Shown here: positions 49,677-57,973 of the stretch, one piece after another
Position numbering within the stretch: position 1 is the stretch's first letter
How the letters are laid out: the number at the start of each line of letters is the position of its first letter
NCBI GenBank assembly: GCA_964526295.1
Contig: CAZGKW010000009.1
Span: 1 to 64,000 of the forward strand
DNA length: 64,000 nucleotides
Direction of reading: 5' to 3'
Origin: CAZGKW01 sp964526295
Lineage (GTDB): Bacteria > Planctomycetota > Phycisphaerae > FEN-1346
The notes under the pieces: generated by a model
What the model was told of the DNA's origin: nothing
The model's input: only the letters and a program-made list of their open reading frames with translations
Database searches by the model: none
Translations under genes and position numbers: made by a program

Positions 49677-49717
49677 CTTCCGGTCGGGCTGGATGGGCGG
49701 GGCGTTCACGTCGGGTT

Positions 49718-50521
49718 TCAGGGCGCGACGTGGCCCAGATAGATGAGCCAGCCCACGGCGGCGAGGGCCGCAAGCGACAGGCCCACGGCGAACAGGGCGA
49801 ACCGCCCCAGCCGCCGGTGGGCTCGGAGCAGCGTCGACTGGTACACGTCGAGCACCTGGCGGTGGGTCGTCTCGAGCTGGGCGATGCACGCCAGGTGCCG
49901 CCGCGAGCTTTCCTCCACGCTGCGGAACGCCGCCCGCAGGCCCGCCAGCCCGTCGATCATCGACTCGGTCAGGCGGTTCTGGTGCTCGAGCAGCTCGTTG
50001 GTGCGTCGGACGAGGGCGGCCTGGCGCTCGGCCGTCTCGGGCAGGGCGGCCATCGCTTCGGCGGCGGTGCGGTCGACGTCGCGGCGGGTCTCGAGCTCGG
50101 CGGCGACGCGGGCCAGGGCTTCGGCCGAGGCGGCGCTTCCCGCCAGGGCGCCCGCAATCCGGTCGGGCAGGGCGTCGAGGCCCTCGGCCCACGCCGGGCG
50201 GCCCGGGGGCGATTCGACGGCGACGGCCGCTTCGGTCCGCGAGGTCTCGGCCTTCGGCAGGGCCGCGTCGCGGCGCGGTGAGGCTTCGTCGCGGCCGGGG
50301 GCCCGGACGAGGGTCCCTTTGGGCGGGGCACCGTCGGCGTCGACGAGCCCCTCGTCGTGAATAGCGTCGCCGTTGCCGCCGCCGGCGACCGCCGTGGCCA
50401 GGGCCAGCTCGCGGGGGGCCGGCGACAGCGACCACCGATTCGTCTCGTGTCCCGGTGACTCGCGGCGCCGCCCGGAGGCGAACCAGAGCCGGATCCGATC
50501 CATCCACGCCAATCGCGACAT
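49718..50521 (-). CDS. Coiled-coil protein with C-terminal membrane anchor
   Basis: A 267-aa protein. A variable hydrophilic N-terminal half (about 120 residues) is followed by a long helical/coiled-coil region (LARVAAELETRRDVDRTAAEAMAAL; RRTNELLEHQNRLTESMIDGLAGLRAAFRSVEESSRRHLACIAQLETTHRQVLDVYQS) and a tail membrane helix (LGRFALFAVGLSLAALAAVGWLIYL). This layout is common in small scaffold proteins of unknown role. ATG 50521 is preceded by a GGAGAGGG sequence. Confidence 0.6.
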   Translation of the reverse strand: MSRLAWMDRIRLWFASGRRRESPGHETNRWSLSPAPRELALATAVAGGGNGDAIHDEGLVDADGAPPKGTLVRAPGRDEASPRRDAALPKAETSRTEAAVAVESPPGRPAWAEGLDALPDRIAGALAGSAASAEALARVAAELETRRDVDRTAAEAMAALPETAERQAALVRRTNELLEHQNRLTESMIDGLAGLRAAFRSVEESSRRHLACIAQLETTHRQVLDVYQSTLLRAHRRLGRFALFAVGLSLAALAAVGWLIYLGHVAP

Positions 50522-50664
50522 CGCGGCACCCTCTCCATCCTGCGGGGCGCGCGCGGCCGATGACCGGCCGGGCGACGGACGGCGCCCCTCGCTCTGCTCC
50601 CGATAGGGGTTATCGGACGTCAGGCGGCGGCCGGTCCAGCAAAACCGTCGCCCGGCGCGACGCG

Positions 50665-50843
50665 AAAGGACTTCCGCAGATGAAAACGACCGACAGAGAC
50701 GCGGGCGAGAGAAGAAGAAAATGCCATGCGAGGCCGCCGGGGGCCTGGCGGCGGCTGCTTTTCTTTTCCCTAATTCTTTTCTGTACTTATTGTTATCTGT
50801 GTACTCTGCATAATGTGCGCCAGGCCGTTCTGCCGTTGCCGCT
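50665..50843. repeat. Long palindromic repeat, copy C
   Basis: The left arm AAAGGACTTCCGCAGATGAAA and the right arm (reverse complement CGGCAACGGCAGAACGGCCTG...) match copies A and B. The inner arms are GAGAGAAGAAGAAAA against TTTTCTTTTCCC, and an apical GC hairpin GCCGCCGGGGGCCTGGCGGC sits in the centre. It lies downstream of frr. Confidence 0.75.
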
Positions 50844-50873
50844 TCCCTCTCTGCACCCCGTCTGCGGCGAGGG

Positions 50874-51434
50874 CTAGACTTCGAGGACCTCGTCGGTCTT
50901 GTGCTTGAGGGCCTCGTCGACCTGTTTCTCATACTGGTGGACGAGGTCGGTGACCTCGTCGCGTGCGTCGCGGGCGTCGTCCTCGCCGAGTTGCTTCTCC
51001 TTCTCCTCGGCGTCGATGCTTTTGATGGCGTCGCGGCGGATGTTGCGGAGCGAGATCTTCGTCTCCTCGGCCTGCTCCTTGACCTGCCCGACGAGCTGCT
51101 TCCGGCGCTCCTCCGACAGGGGTGGGATCGAGAGGCGGATGATCCGTCCGTCGACGGCCGGCGTCACCCCCAGGTCCGACGCCTGGATGCCCTTCGCGAT
51201 GTCGCCCACCGACCCGGGGTCGAACGGCTTGATGACGATCAGCAGCGGGTCGGGCACCGTGATGGTGGCGAGCTGCCTCAGGGGCGTCGGGCTCCCGTAG
51301 TAGTCGACCCGGATGTGCTCGACGAGGCCGGCCGAGGCCCGGCCGGTCCGCACCGTCCGGTACTGCTCGCGGAGGTGCTCGACGGATTTCTGCATCTTCA
51401 TTTCGGCTTCGAGCAGGATTTCGTCGACGGGCAC
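50874..51434 (-). CDS. frr: Ribosome recycling factor
   Basis: A 186-aa protein of typical length that splits post-termination ribosomes with EF-G. The GTG start at 51434 gives VPVDEILLEAEMKMQKSVEHLREQYRTVRTGRASAGLVEHIRVDYYGSPTPLRQLA, the classic family N-terminus. The C-terminal LSEERRKQLVGQVKEQAEETKISLRNIRRDAIK is also diagnostic. The gene follows pyrH by 2 bp in the standard rpsB-tsf-pyrH-frr order. It is the last gene of the operon. Confidence 0.95.
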   Translation of the reverse strand: MPVDEILLEAEMKMQKSVEHLREQYRTVRTGRASAGLVEHIRVDYYGSPTPLRQLATITVPDPLLIVIKPFDPGSVGDIAKGIQASDLGVTPAVDGRIIRLSIPPLSEERRKQLVGQVKEQAEETKISLRNIRRDAIKSIDAEEKEKQLGEDDARDARDEVTDLVHQYEKQVDEALKHKTDEVLEV

Positions 51435-51436
51435 GG

Positions 51437-52159
51437 CTAGTGGTCTCCAATGAAGGTGCCCACGGACTCGCCGGAGACGACCTTGCGGATGTTCCCCTCC
51501 ACCTTCAGGTCGAAGACGATGATGGGGATGCGGCCCTGCTTGCACAGGTCGACGGCGGCGACGTCCATGATCTTGAGGTCCTTGCGGACGACCTCGTCGT
51601 AGGAGATGCGGTCGTAGCGCCGGGCGTTGGGGTTCGTCTTCGGGTCGTCGGAGTAGACGCCGTCGACCTTCGTGGCCTTCAGGAGCACCTCGGCCCCGAG
51701 CTCGCTGGCCCGCAGGGCGGCGCAGGTGTCGGTGGTGAAGAACGGGTTGCCCGTGCCGCCGGCCAGGATGACGATGCGGCCCTTCTCCAGGTGGCGGATG
51801 GCCCGGCGTCGGATGAACGGCTCGGCGACGTCCTTCATTTCGATGGCCGACTGGACCCGGGTGTCGGCGCCGAGGGTCTCGATGGTGTCCTGGAGGGCGA
51901 GGGCGTTGAGGGCCGTGGCGACCATGCCCATGTAGTCGGCGGTGGCCCGGCGGACGTCGGCCTGGCGGGAGAACTGGACGCCGCGGAGGAAGTTGCCCCC
52001 GCCGACGACGATGGCCAGCTCGCACCCGTCGCCGGCCACCTCGTGGGCCTGGCGGGCGATGGTCCGGACCTCTTCCGGGTCGAGACCGAACTGACCGGGC
52101 TTACAGAACGCCTCGCCGCTGATTTTCAGGAGGACCCGTCTGTACGGCTTCTCGGCCAT
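51437..52159 (-). CDS. pyrH: UMP kinase
   Basis: A 240-aa amino-acid-kinase-fold enzyme, usual length. Motifs are YRRVLLKISGEAF, IVVGGGNFLRG, ADYMGMVATALNALALQD, RHLEKGRIVILAGGTGNPFFTTDT and KATKVDGVYSDDPKTNPNA. It phosphorylates UMP to UDP for pyrimidine synthesis and is normally regulated by UTP and GTP. Third gene of the rpsB operon, 57 bp after tsf. Confidence 0.96.
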   Translation of the reverse strand: MAEKPYRRVLLKISGEAFCKPGQFGLDPEEVRTIARQAHEVAGDGCELAIVVGGGNFLRGVQFSRQADVRRATADYMGMVATALNALALQDTIETLGADTRVQSAIEMKDVAEPFIRRRAIRHLEKGRIVILAGGTGNPFFTTDTCAALRASELGAEVLLKATKVDGVYSDDPKTNPNARRYDRISYDEVVRKDLKIMDVAAVDLCKQGRIPIIVFDLKVEGNIRKVVSGESVGTFIGDH

Positions 52160-52216
52160 GGGCGCCCCTGTGTCGTCCTGCCCCGGCGGTCGGCCGGCGG
52201 CCGGACCGCGGCCGCG

Positions 52217-52822
52217 CTACTGCGGGTCCGTCTCGCCCACCTGGAACCGGGCAAACCGCTTGATGACGATGTTCTCGCCGGTCTTGGCGATCGTCTCGAC
52301 CAGCACGTCCTGGACCGTCCGGTCGGGGTCGCGGACGAACGGCTGCTCCAGCAGGACGCGTTCGGCGTACCACTTGGAGAGCCGGCCCTCGACGATTTTC
52401 TCGACGATGTCCTCGGGCTTGCCTGACTCGGCCGCCTGCTCCCGGAGGAAGGCCCGTTCCTTTTCCACGACGGCCTCGGGGACGTCCTCACGGCTGACGG
52501 CCAGCGGCGAGCTGGCACAGATGTGGAGGCAGATGTCGTTCATGAACGCCTGGAACTGCTCGTTCTTGGCCACGAAGTCGGTCTCGCAGTTGATTTCGGC
52601 CAGGACGCCCACCTTGCCGTTGTGGTGGATGTAGGCGTGGACGCGTCCCTCGGCGGTGGAGCGGACGGCCTTCTTCTCGGCGGTGGCGAGGCCCTTCTTG
52701 CGGAGGACCTCGATGGCGGCGTCCATGTCGCCGCCGGCCTCCTCCAGGGCCCGCTTGCAGTCCATCATGCCCTGGCCGGTCCGGTCGCGGAGTTTCTTGA
52801 CCTCGGATGCGGCGATGGCCAT
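52217..52822 (-). CDS. tsf: Elongation factor Ts
   Basis: A 201-aa short-form EF-Ts, the nucleotide exchange factor for EF-Tu. The N-terminal UBA-like part KLRDRTGQGMMDCKRALEEAGGDMDAAIEVLRKKGLA is diagnostic. EGRVHAYIHHNGKVGVLAEINCETDFVAKNEQFQAF follows, and the second half of the long E. coli type is missing. The C-terminus has LLEQPFVRDPDRTVQDVL. AAGGAG precedes the ATG. It lies 86 bp after rpsB. Confidence 0.95.
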   Translation of the reverse strand: MAIAASEVKKLRDRTGQGMMDCKRALEEAGGDMDAAIEVLRKKGLATAEKKAVRSTAEGRVHAYIHHNGKVGVLAEINCETDFVAKNEQFQAFMNDICLHICASSPLAVSREDVPEAVVEKERAFLREQAAESGKPEDIVEKIVEGRLSKWYAERVLLEQPFVRDPDRTVQDVLVETIAKTGENIVIKRFARFQVGETDPQ

Positions 52823-52908
52823 CGGCTTCGGCTCCTTGTCGGCTCTAGAGGCTTACGCGCTCGCCCGCCGGCGGCGGGAGCGCCGGGACCGGCAGGGCGG
52901 GGCGGCGG

Positions 52909-54006
52909 TTACGCGCCGGTCTTCGTCTCGTCGGCGTCGGCCTGGGGAGCCGGTTCGCCTTCGGCGGACGGCTCGCTTTCCTGCCCCGGGGTCGGCTCGG
53001 TCTCAGAGGACTCGGCCTTGGGCGTTTCCTCGGCGGCGGACTGGGCCTCGGCGGGCTTCGACTCGGTCGCTTGGGCCTGGGCCGGTTTCGACTCGGCCGT
53101 CTCGGCTTCGGGCGTCTCTTCGCCGCTCTCCTCTTCGGCGGCGGCCTCGGCCGGCTTCGGCTTCATGCCGGGATGCGGTTTCGGGAGCGGCATCTCGGGG
53201 ACGGCCCGCTCGCCGCGTCGCTGGGGCGGGCGACGGCCTCCTCGCCGGCCGCCGCGGGCCTCCGGACGCGACGGCCCGCGCGTCAGGGCCGGGCCCTCAC
53301 CCTCGGCGGCCGCATGGGCTGCCCGGTTGGCCTTGCCCTCGACGACGGCGTCGGCCAGGTGCTTGACGATGATCTCGACGGCCCGCATGGCGTCGTCATT
53401 GCCCGGGATCAGGACCGTGATGTCGTCGGGGTCGGCCTCGGTGTCGGCCAGGGCGACGACGGGGATATCGAGTCGATTGGCCTCGCGGATGGCGTTTTTC
53501 TCGCGGACCGGGTCGACGACGATCATGGCCCCGGGGAGCTTCTCCATGGTGCGGATGCCTTCGAGGTTCCGCTTGATCTTGCGGTGCTCCCGCTGGAGGC
53601 TGGCGATCATCTTCTTGGAATACTGGTTGATGTCGCCGCTGATCTGCATCTGCTCCAGCTCGTCGAGCCGCGACAGGCGGGAGCGGATGGTCCGGAAGTT
53701 CGTCAGGGTGCCGCCGAGCCAGCGGTAGCTGACGTAGGGCATGCCGCAGCGTTTGGCTTCCTGCTCGATGGCGCCGCGGGCCTGGCGTTTCGTGCCGACG
53801 AAGACGACGTCCTTGCCCTCGGCGACGACGCGGGTGAGGAACTTCCTGGCCCGCACGAGGCCCTTGACGGTCTCCTTGAGGTCGATGATGTGGATGAAGT
53901 TGCGTTTGCCGTAGATGTACGGCTCCATCTTCGGGTTCCACCGGCTGGCGGGGTGGCCGAAGTGGATGCCGGCACCGATCAGCTCTTCGATTTCGAGTGT
54001 GGCCAA
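52909..54006 (-). CDS. rpsB: 30S ribosomal protein S2 with long acidic C-terminal extension
   Basis: A 365-aa S2, about 120 residues longer than usual. The family core is LIGAGIHFGHPASRWNPKMEPYIYGKRNFIHIIDL, FVGTKRQARGAIEQEAKRCGMPYVSYRWLGGTLTNFRTI and PGAMIVVDPVREKNAIREANRLDIPVVALADT. After residue 235 comes a basic Arg/Gly part (ARGGRRGGRRPPQRRGER) and then a Glu/Ala/Pro/Ser-rich tail with repeated ESKPAQAQATESKPAEAQ. The TTG start at 54006 has GAAGGAGAA 7 bp upstream. It has its own promoter, divergent from trpB. Confidence 0.95.
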   Translation of the reverse strand: MATLEIEELIGAGIHFGHPASRWNPKMEPYIYGKRNFIHIIDLKETVKGLVRARKFLTRVVAEGKDVVFVGTKRQARGAIEQEAKRCGMPYVSYRWLGGTLTNFRTIRSRLSRLDELEQMQISGDINQYSKKMIASLQREHRKIKRNLEGIRTMEKLPGAMIVVDPVREKNAIREANRLDIPVVALADTEADPDDITVLIPGNDDAMRAVEIIVKHLADAVVEGKANRAAHAAAEGEGPALTRGPSRPEARGGRRGGRRPPQRRGERAVPEMPLPKPHPGMKPKPAEAAAEEESGEETPEAETAESKPAQAQATESKPAEAQSAAEETPKAESSETEPTPGQESEPSAEGEPAPQADADETKTGA

Positions 54007-54070
54007 GCAGCGTTCTCCTTCGCCTGATCGCGGGGCGCAGACGGTTCCCCGGTCCCGTACAGAGCATCGC

Positions 54071-54099
54071 ACTCTAGGCCCCCGGCAGGCCCCTGTCAA
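54071..54099 (-). promoter_or_regulatory. Promoter of rpsB-tsf-pyrH-frr
   Basis: On the minus strand a perfect TTGACA (54099-54094), a 17-bp spacer and TAGAGT (54076-54071), 65 bp before the TTG start. Confidence 0.75.
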
Positions 54100-54134
54100 G
54101 GCTTTTCCCGGTGCGGTCCGCGCCGCGACGGGCC

Positions 54135-54162
54135 TTGACCTCCCCGGGCCAGCCGCTACACT
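54135..54162 (+). promoter_or_regulatory. Promoter of trpB-trpA
   Basis: TTGACC (54135-54140), a 16-bp spacer and TACACT (54157-54162), 33 bp before the trpB ATG. It is back-to-back with the rpsB promoter. No trp leader peptide or T-box is seen. Confidence 0.65.
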
Positions 54163-54194
54163 TCCCCGTGTATTCGCCCCTGCGGGGAGAGGTC

Positions 54195-55391
54195 ATGGGC
54201 AAGCTGCCGGACGAGCGGGGCCGATTCGGGGCCTACGGGGGACGGTTCGTCCCCGAGACGCTCATGGCGGCCCTCGAGGGGCTCGATGCCGCCTACCGCG
54301 AGGCCCGCGACGATCCGGAGTTCCAGAAGGAACTGGAGTTCCTCCTCTCGCACTACGTGGGCCGCCCCTCGCCGCTCTACTTCGCCCGCCGGACCACCGA
54401 GACGTGGGGCGGGGCACGGATCTACCTGAAGCGGGAGGACCTCAACCACACCGGGGCCCACAAGATCAACAACACGGTCGGCCAGGCCCTCCTGGCCGTC
54501 CGCACGGGCAAGCGGCGGATGATCGCCGAGACCGGCGCCGGCCAGCACGGCGTGGCCACCGCCACCGGGGCCGCCCTCCAGGGCCTCGAGTGCGACATCT
54601 ACATGGGCACCGAGGACATCCGCCGCCAGCGCCTGAACGTCTTCCGCATGCGGGCCCTCGGGGCGCGCGTGATCGGCGTCGAGACCGGGCAGCGGACCCT
54701 CAAGGACGCCATCAACGAGGCCATGCGCGACTGGATGGCCACCGTCGAGCACACCCATTACTGTTTCGGGACGACCGCCGGCCCGCACCCATTCCCCATG
54801 ATGGTCCGCGACTTCCAGTCGGTGATCGGGCGGGAGGCCAGGCGGCAGATCCAGCGGCAGGAGGGCCGCCTGCCCGACGCCGTCGTCGCGTGCGTCGGGG
54901 GGGGGTCCAATGCCGCCGGGGCGTTCTACGCCTTCCTCGACGACGAGGACGTCGAGCTGGTGGGCGTGGAGGCGGGCGGGCGGGGCCTGGCCTCCGGCGA
55001 GCACGCCGCCCCGCTCTGCGCCGGCGAGCCCGGCGTCCTTCACGGCTCCTACTCCTACGTCATGCAGGACGAGGACGGCCAAACGCTTCCGGTCCACAGC
55101 GTCAGCGCGGGGCTCGATTACCCCGGCGTCGGGCCGGAGCATTCCTACTGGAAGGACCTCGGCCGGGTCCGCTACACCTCGGCGACCGACGAGGAGGCGC
55201 TGGCGGCGTTCACGGAGCTGGCGCGTCTGGAGGGGATCATCCCGGCCCTGGAGTCGGCCCACGCCCTGGTCGAGGCGAAGAAGATGGCCACCCGGATGGC
55301 GCCGAACGAAGTCATCATCGTGAACCTCTCGGGCCGGGGCGACAAGGACGTCGAGGAGGCCGCCCGCCTCCTGGGCGAGGAACTCAAATGA
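54195..55391 (+). CDS. trpB: Tryptophan synthase beta chain
   Basis: A 398-aa PLP enzyme of the TrpB1 type. Features are RFGAYGGRFVPETLMAAL, KREDLNHTGAHKINNTVGQALLA with the PLP-binding Lys, ETGAGQHGVATATGAAL, the phosphate-binding VGGGSNAAG, SVSAGLDYPGVGPEHSY and EGIIPALESAHAL. It condenses indole with serine. GGGGAGAGG precedes ATG 54195; the longer frame would overlap the promoter. trpA follows after 75 bp. The other trp genes are not in the window. Confidence 0.96.
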   Translation: MGKLPDERGRFGAYGGRFVPETLMAALEGLDAAYREARDDPEFQKELEFLLSHYVGRPSPLYFARRTTETWGGARIYLKREDLNHTGAHKINNTVGQALLAVRTGKRRMIAETGAGQHGVATATGAALQGLECDIYMGTEDIRRQRLNVFRMRALGARVIGVETGQRTLKDAINEAMRDWMATVEHTHYCFGTTAGPHPFPMMVRDFQSVIGREARRQIQRQEGRLPDAVVACVGGGSNAAGAFYAFLDDEDVELVGVEAGGRGLASGEHAAPLCAGEPGVLHGSYSYVMQDEDGQTLPVHSVSAGLDYPGVGPEHSYWKDLGRVRYTSATDEEALAAFTELARLEGIIPALESAHALVEAKKMATRMAPNEVIIVNLSGRGDKDVEEAARLLGEELK

Positions 55392-55413
55392 GCCCGGTGC
55401 GGAAGCACCGGGC
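55392..55413 (+). promoter_or_regulatory. Intercistronic hairpin between trpB and trpA
   Basis: GCCCGGTGC-GGAA-GCACCGGGC is a perfect 9-bp stem with a GNRA loop directly after the trpB stop. No U-run follows, so it probably protects or attenuates the mRNA and does not terminate it. Confidence 0.55.
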
Positions 55414-55466
55414 GACGCTCACCTGGGCTCTACGTTCCGCAAGCTGGGCCGCGGTAAGGGCGAGTC

Positions 55467-56273
55467 GTGGACCGTATAGACGCCACCTTCGAACGGCTGC
55501 GAAAGGCCAGGCGGGCCGCCTTCATGCCTTTCATCGCCGCCGGCGACCCCGACCTCCAGACGACTGCCGCTATCCTCCGGGCGCTGGCCGAGCGCGGCGT
55601 GGCCGACCTGGTGGAGCTGGGCCTCCCATACTCCGACCCCATCGCCGACGGGCCGACCATCCAGGCGAGCTACCAGCGGGCCCTCGCCGGCGGCGCCAGG
55701 CCCGGGGCCATCCTCGACATGCTGGCCGGCCTGCGGGCCGGCGGCTTCGAGGTGCCCGTCTGCCTGATGACCTCCTACTCGCTGGTGTACCGTCCGGGCC
55801 CCGCGGCGTTCGTCGAGCGGGCCGCCGAAGCGGGGGCCGATGGCCTGATCGTGCCCGACCTGCCCGCCGACGAGGCTGAGCCCCTGGGTTACGAGCTGGC
55901 CGACCGCGGCCTGTCGCACGTGCTGCTCGTGGCGCCGACCACACCGCCCGAGCGGCGGCGGGCCATTTTCGAGCACGTCACGGGTTTCCTCTACTGCGTC
56001 AGCGTGGTGGGCATCACGGGGGAGCGGAACGAGTTGCCCCCCGACCTGGCCGACTACGTCCGGGGCGTTCGGAAGGAGGCCCGCGTGCCGGTCTGCGTGG
56101 GGTTCGGCCTGTCGGAGCCGCGGCACGTGGCGGCGGTGGCGAAGGTGGCCGACGGGGCGATCGTCGGCAGCGCGATCGTCCGCCGCGTCGCCGACCACGG
56201 CGGCGAGCCGCCCGAGGCGATCGCCTCGGCCGTGGCGGAGCTGTGCGCGGACCTCGCCGCGCCGCTGCGGTAG
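55467..56273 (+). CDS. trpA: Tryptophan synthase alpha chain
   Basis: A 268-aa TIM-barrel enzyme that cleaves indole-3-glycerol phosphate. Catalytic parts are AFMPFIAAGDPDLQTT, LVELGLPYSDPIADGPTIQASYQRAL (Glu and Asp of the active site), LMTSYSLVYRPGPAAFVERAAEAGADGLIVPDLP, GFLYCVSVVGITGER and CVGFGLSEPRHV. The common MSYYNPI sequence appears here as MTSYSLV. GTG start at 55467. Pairs with the trpB product as an alpha2beta2 complex. Confidence 0.95.
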   Translation: MDRIDATFERLRKARRAAFMPFIAAGDPDLQTTAAILRALAERGVADLVELGLPYSDPIADGPTIQASYQRALAGGARPGAILDMLAGLRAGGFEVPVCLMTSYSLVYRPGPAAFVERAAEAGADGLIVPDLPADEAEPLGYELADRGLSHVLLVAPTTPPERRRAIFEHVTGFLYCVSVVGITGERNELPPDLADYVRGVRKEARVPVCVGFGLSEPRHVAAVAKVADGAIVGSAIVRRVADHGGEPPEAIASAVAELCADLAAPLR

Positions 56274-56413
56274 ACCCGCCCGGCGCAAACCGCTTGAGGT
56301 GTGCCCGGCGGATCGCGGCCCGTCCTGAGGCCCGGCGCCGGAACCGAAGGGCACCCACCACGTCGCAGGCCGTCCCGGACCTTCCATTCCCGCTGTGGCG
56401 CTCGACGGCGCGT

Positions 56414-57934
56414 CTACGGCACCTCCCAGTCGGGCTTGCCCTTGGCGTTGTAGAAGCCGATGTGCGGCTTGTTCTCCAGCAGCAGCACGCGGACCTGGGG
56501 CACGCCGGTCTCGCCGTAGATGTCGAGGCCCGAGGCCGCGCCGCTCGTCGAGAGGGACGTGCGGAGCTTGCCGCCGGAGTCGGAGAATTCGAGCGACGGC
56601 ACGCCCTCGCGGAGGCGGAGGTTCGACCGGGCGGTGCCCTGGGCGTCGAGCATCTCCATCTGCGGCCCGCCAGGCGTCAGAGTCAGGCTCATCTGCTTCA
56701 CCCCACGCGTGTCGGAGAAGGTGAGGCCCGGCCCGGCGTCCTCGAGTGCCAGCCCGGCGCGAGGCTTCCCGTTGGTGTTCCACAACTGGACCGCCGGTCC
56801 ATCCTGTGTCGTCGTAGCGTTCAGACGCGCGTGGCCGGATGCGTCGAACGCCACAAGCCCTGGCCCCTTGTCCGTCGCGCCCACGACCGTTTGCAGAGGG
56901 CCCTGCGAGCTCTTGAAGCTCAGCGTGGCGTCCGTGAGGTCCACGAGAGGATACTGCGTGGCGTCCATGAGCTGGAGGGACGGTCCGCCGTCGGCGACGC
57001 GCAGGCCGGCCCGCTGCTTGCCCTCGGCGTCGTGAAGCGTCAGAGATGGCGAGCCGCCCGTGAGGCCCAGCCGGGCCCGGCGGGACCGGTTTTCATCATT
57101 GATCTGGAGACTCGGCCCGTCCTGAAGGACGTCCATCGAGATCGCCGCCTTCTCGGCAGGGCCCATCAGGTGGAGCATCGGCCCGTCATCCGGGACGGAG
57201 AGGGCGGCCCGCGTCGTGCCCTGGCCGTCGCGCATGCTGAGCAGTGGGGCGAACTCGCCCACGTCGAGGTCCACCCGTGGTTTGCCCTCGGCGTCGTGGA
57301 GCGCCAGTCCGCATCCCTTGCTCGTCGCGTTCAGGGACGCCCGCTCCTTGCCCTCGGGGCCGCTCAGGCTGAGGGCGGGGTACCCATCGCTGCTCAGCGA
57401 CAGTCTGGCCCGCTGACCGCCCTCGCCGTCTGTGAAACTGAGGGCCGGCCCGCCGTCCAGGACCGACAGACGCACGCGCTCCGTGGCGGCCTTGTCGTAG
57501 ATGCTCAGGGCAGGCGTGCCGTCGATCATCCCCAGCGCGGCCCGGACCTTCGTCTCGGTACCGTGGAGGCGGAACCTCCATTGGCTGCCGCTTGCGACCA
57601 GGGACGCCCGCTCGGCGCCCGTCGAGTCGAAGAACGCCAGGCCCTTGTCCGAGTCGTCGGCGATCAGCCCGCCGACGACCTCCCCCTCGGCGTCCAGGAA
57701 CGCCAGGGCGGGCCGGCCGTCGCGCATGTCCAGCAGCGCCCGGACACGGCCCTCGTCGTCGACCAGCTTGAAGCCGTGGGCCCCGGTCGGCGGACGCAGG
57801 ACGAAGTACAGCGCCACCCCCGCGGCGGCCAGGACCACCACGACGACCCCCACCCACTTCAGGATGGCGACCTGTTTCGTGACCCGCTGAAGGTTGATGG
57901 CGAGTGTGGCAACATTCGTCGTCGGCGCGGCCAT
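56414..57934 (-). CDS. Membrane-anchored protein of tandem ~27-residue repeats (beta-solenoid-like)
   Basis: A 506-aa protein with one membrane helix at about residues 27-46 (WVGVVVVVLAAAGVALYFVL). The rest is built from imperfect repeats of roughly 27 residues of the form RxxL-x(6)-GPxLxxxDxxGK, for example RARLGLTGGSPSLTLHDAEG, RAGLRVADGGPSLQLMD and RVRLSVLDGGPALSFTDGEG. About sixteen copies fill the extracytoplasmic part. Alternating strands with conserved Gly and Asp at turns suggest a regular beta-solenoid or stacked sheet. No known catalytic site. The same minus strand carries rarA 39 bp upstream, so both may share a transcript. Confidence 0.75.
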   Translation of the reverse strand: MAAPTTNVATLAINLQRVTKQVAILKWVGVVVVVLAAAGVALYFVLRPPTGAHGFKLVDDEGRVRALLDMRDGRPALAFLDAEGEVVGGLIADDSDKGLAFFDSTGAERASLVASGSQWRFRLHGTETKVRAALGMIDGTPALSIYDKAATERVRLSVLDGGPALSFTDGEGGQRARLSLSSDGYPALSLSGPEGKERASLNATSKGCGLALHDAEGKPRVDLDVGEFAPLLSMRDGQGTTRAALSVPDDGPMLHLMGPAEKAAISMDVLQDGPSLQINDENRSRRARLGLTGGSPSLTLHDAEGKQRAGLRVADGGPSLQLMDATQYPLVDLTDATLSFKSSQGPLQTVVGATDKGPGLVAFDASGHARLNATTTQDGPAVQLWNTNGKPRAGLALEDAGPGLTFSDTRGVKQMSLTLTPGGPQMEMLDAQGTARSNLRLREGVPSLEFSDSGGKLRTSLSTSGAASGLDIYGETGVPQVRVLLLENKPHIGFYNAKGKPDWEVP

Positions 57935-57973
57935 AGGCTCCCCTTTCGATTGGCGACGGCCGAAACGCTCCCG

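Noticed and set aside
54100..54194. trp attenuator or T-box in front of trpB
   Set aside because: Only 33 bp separate the promoter from the start codon; no leader peptide or T-box sequence is present.
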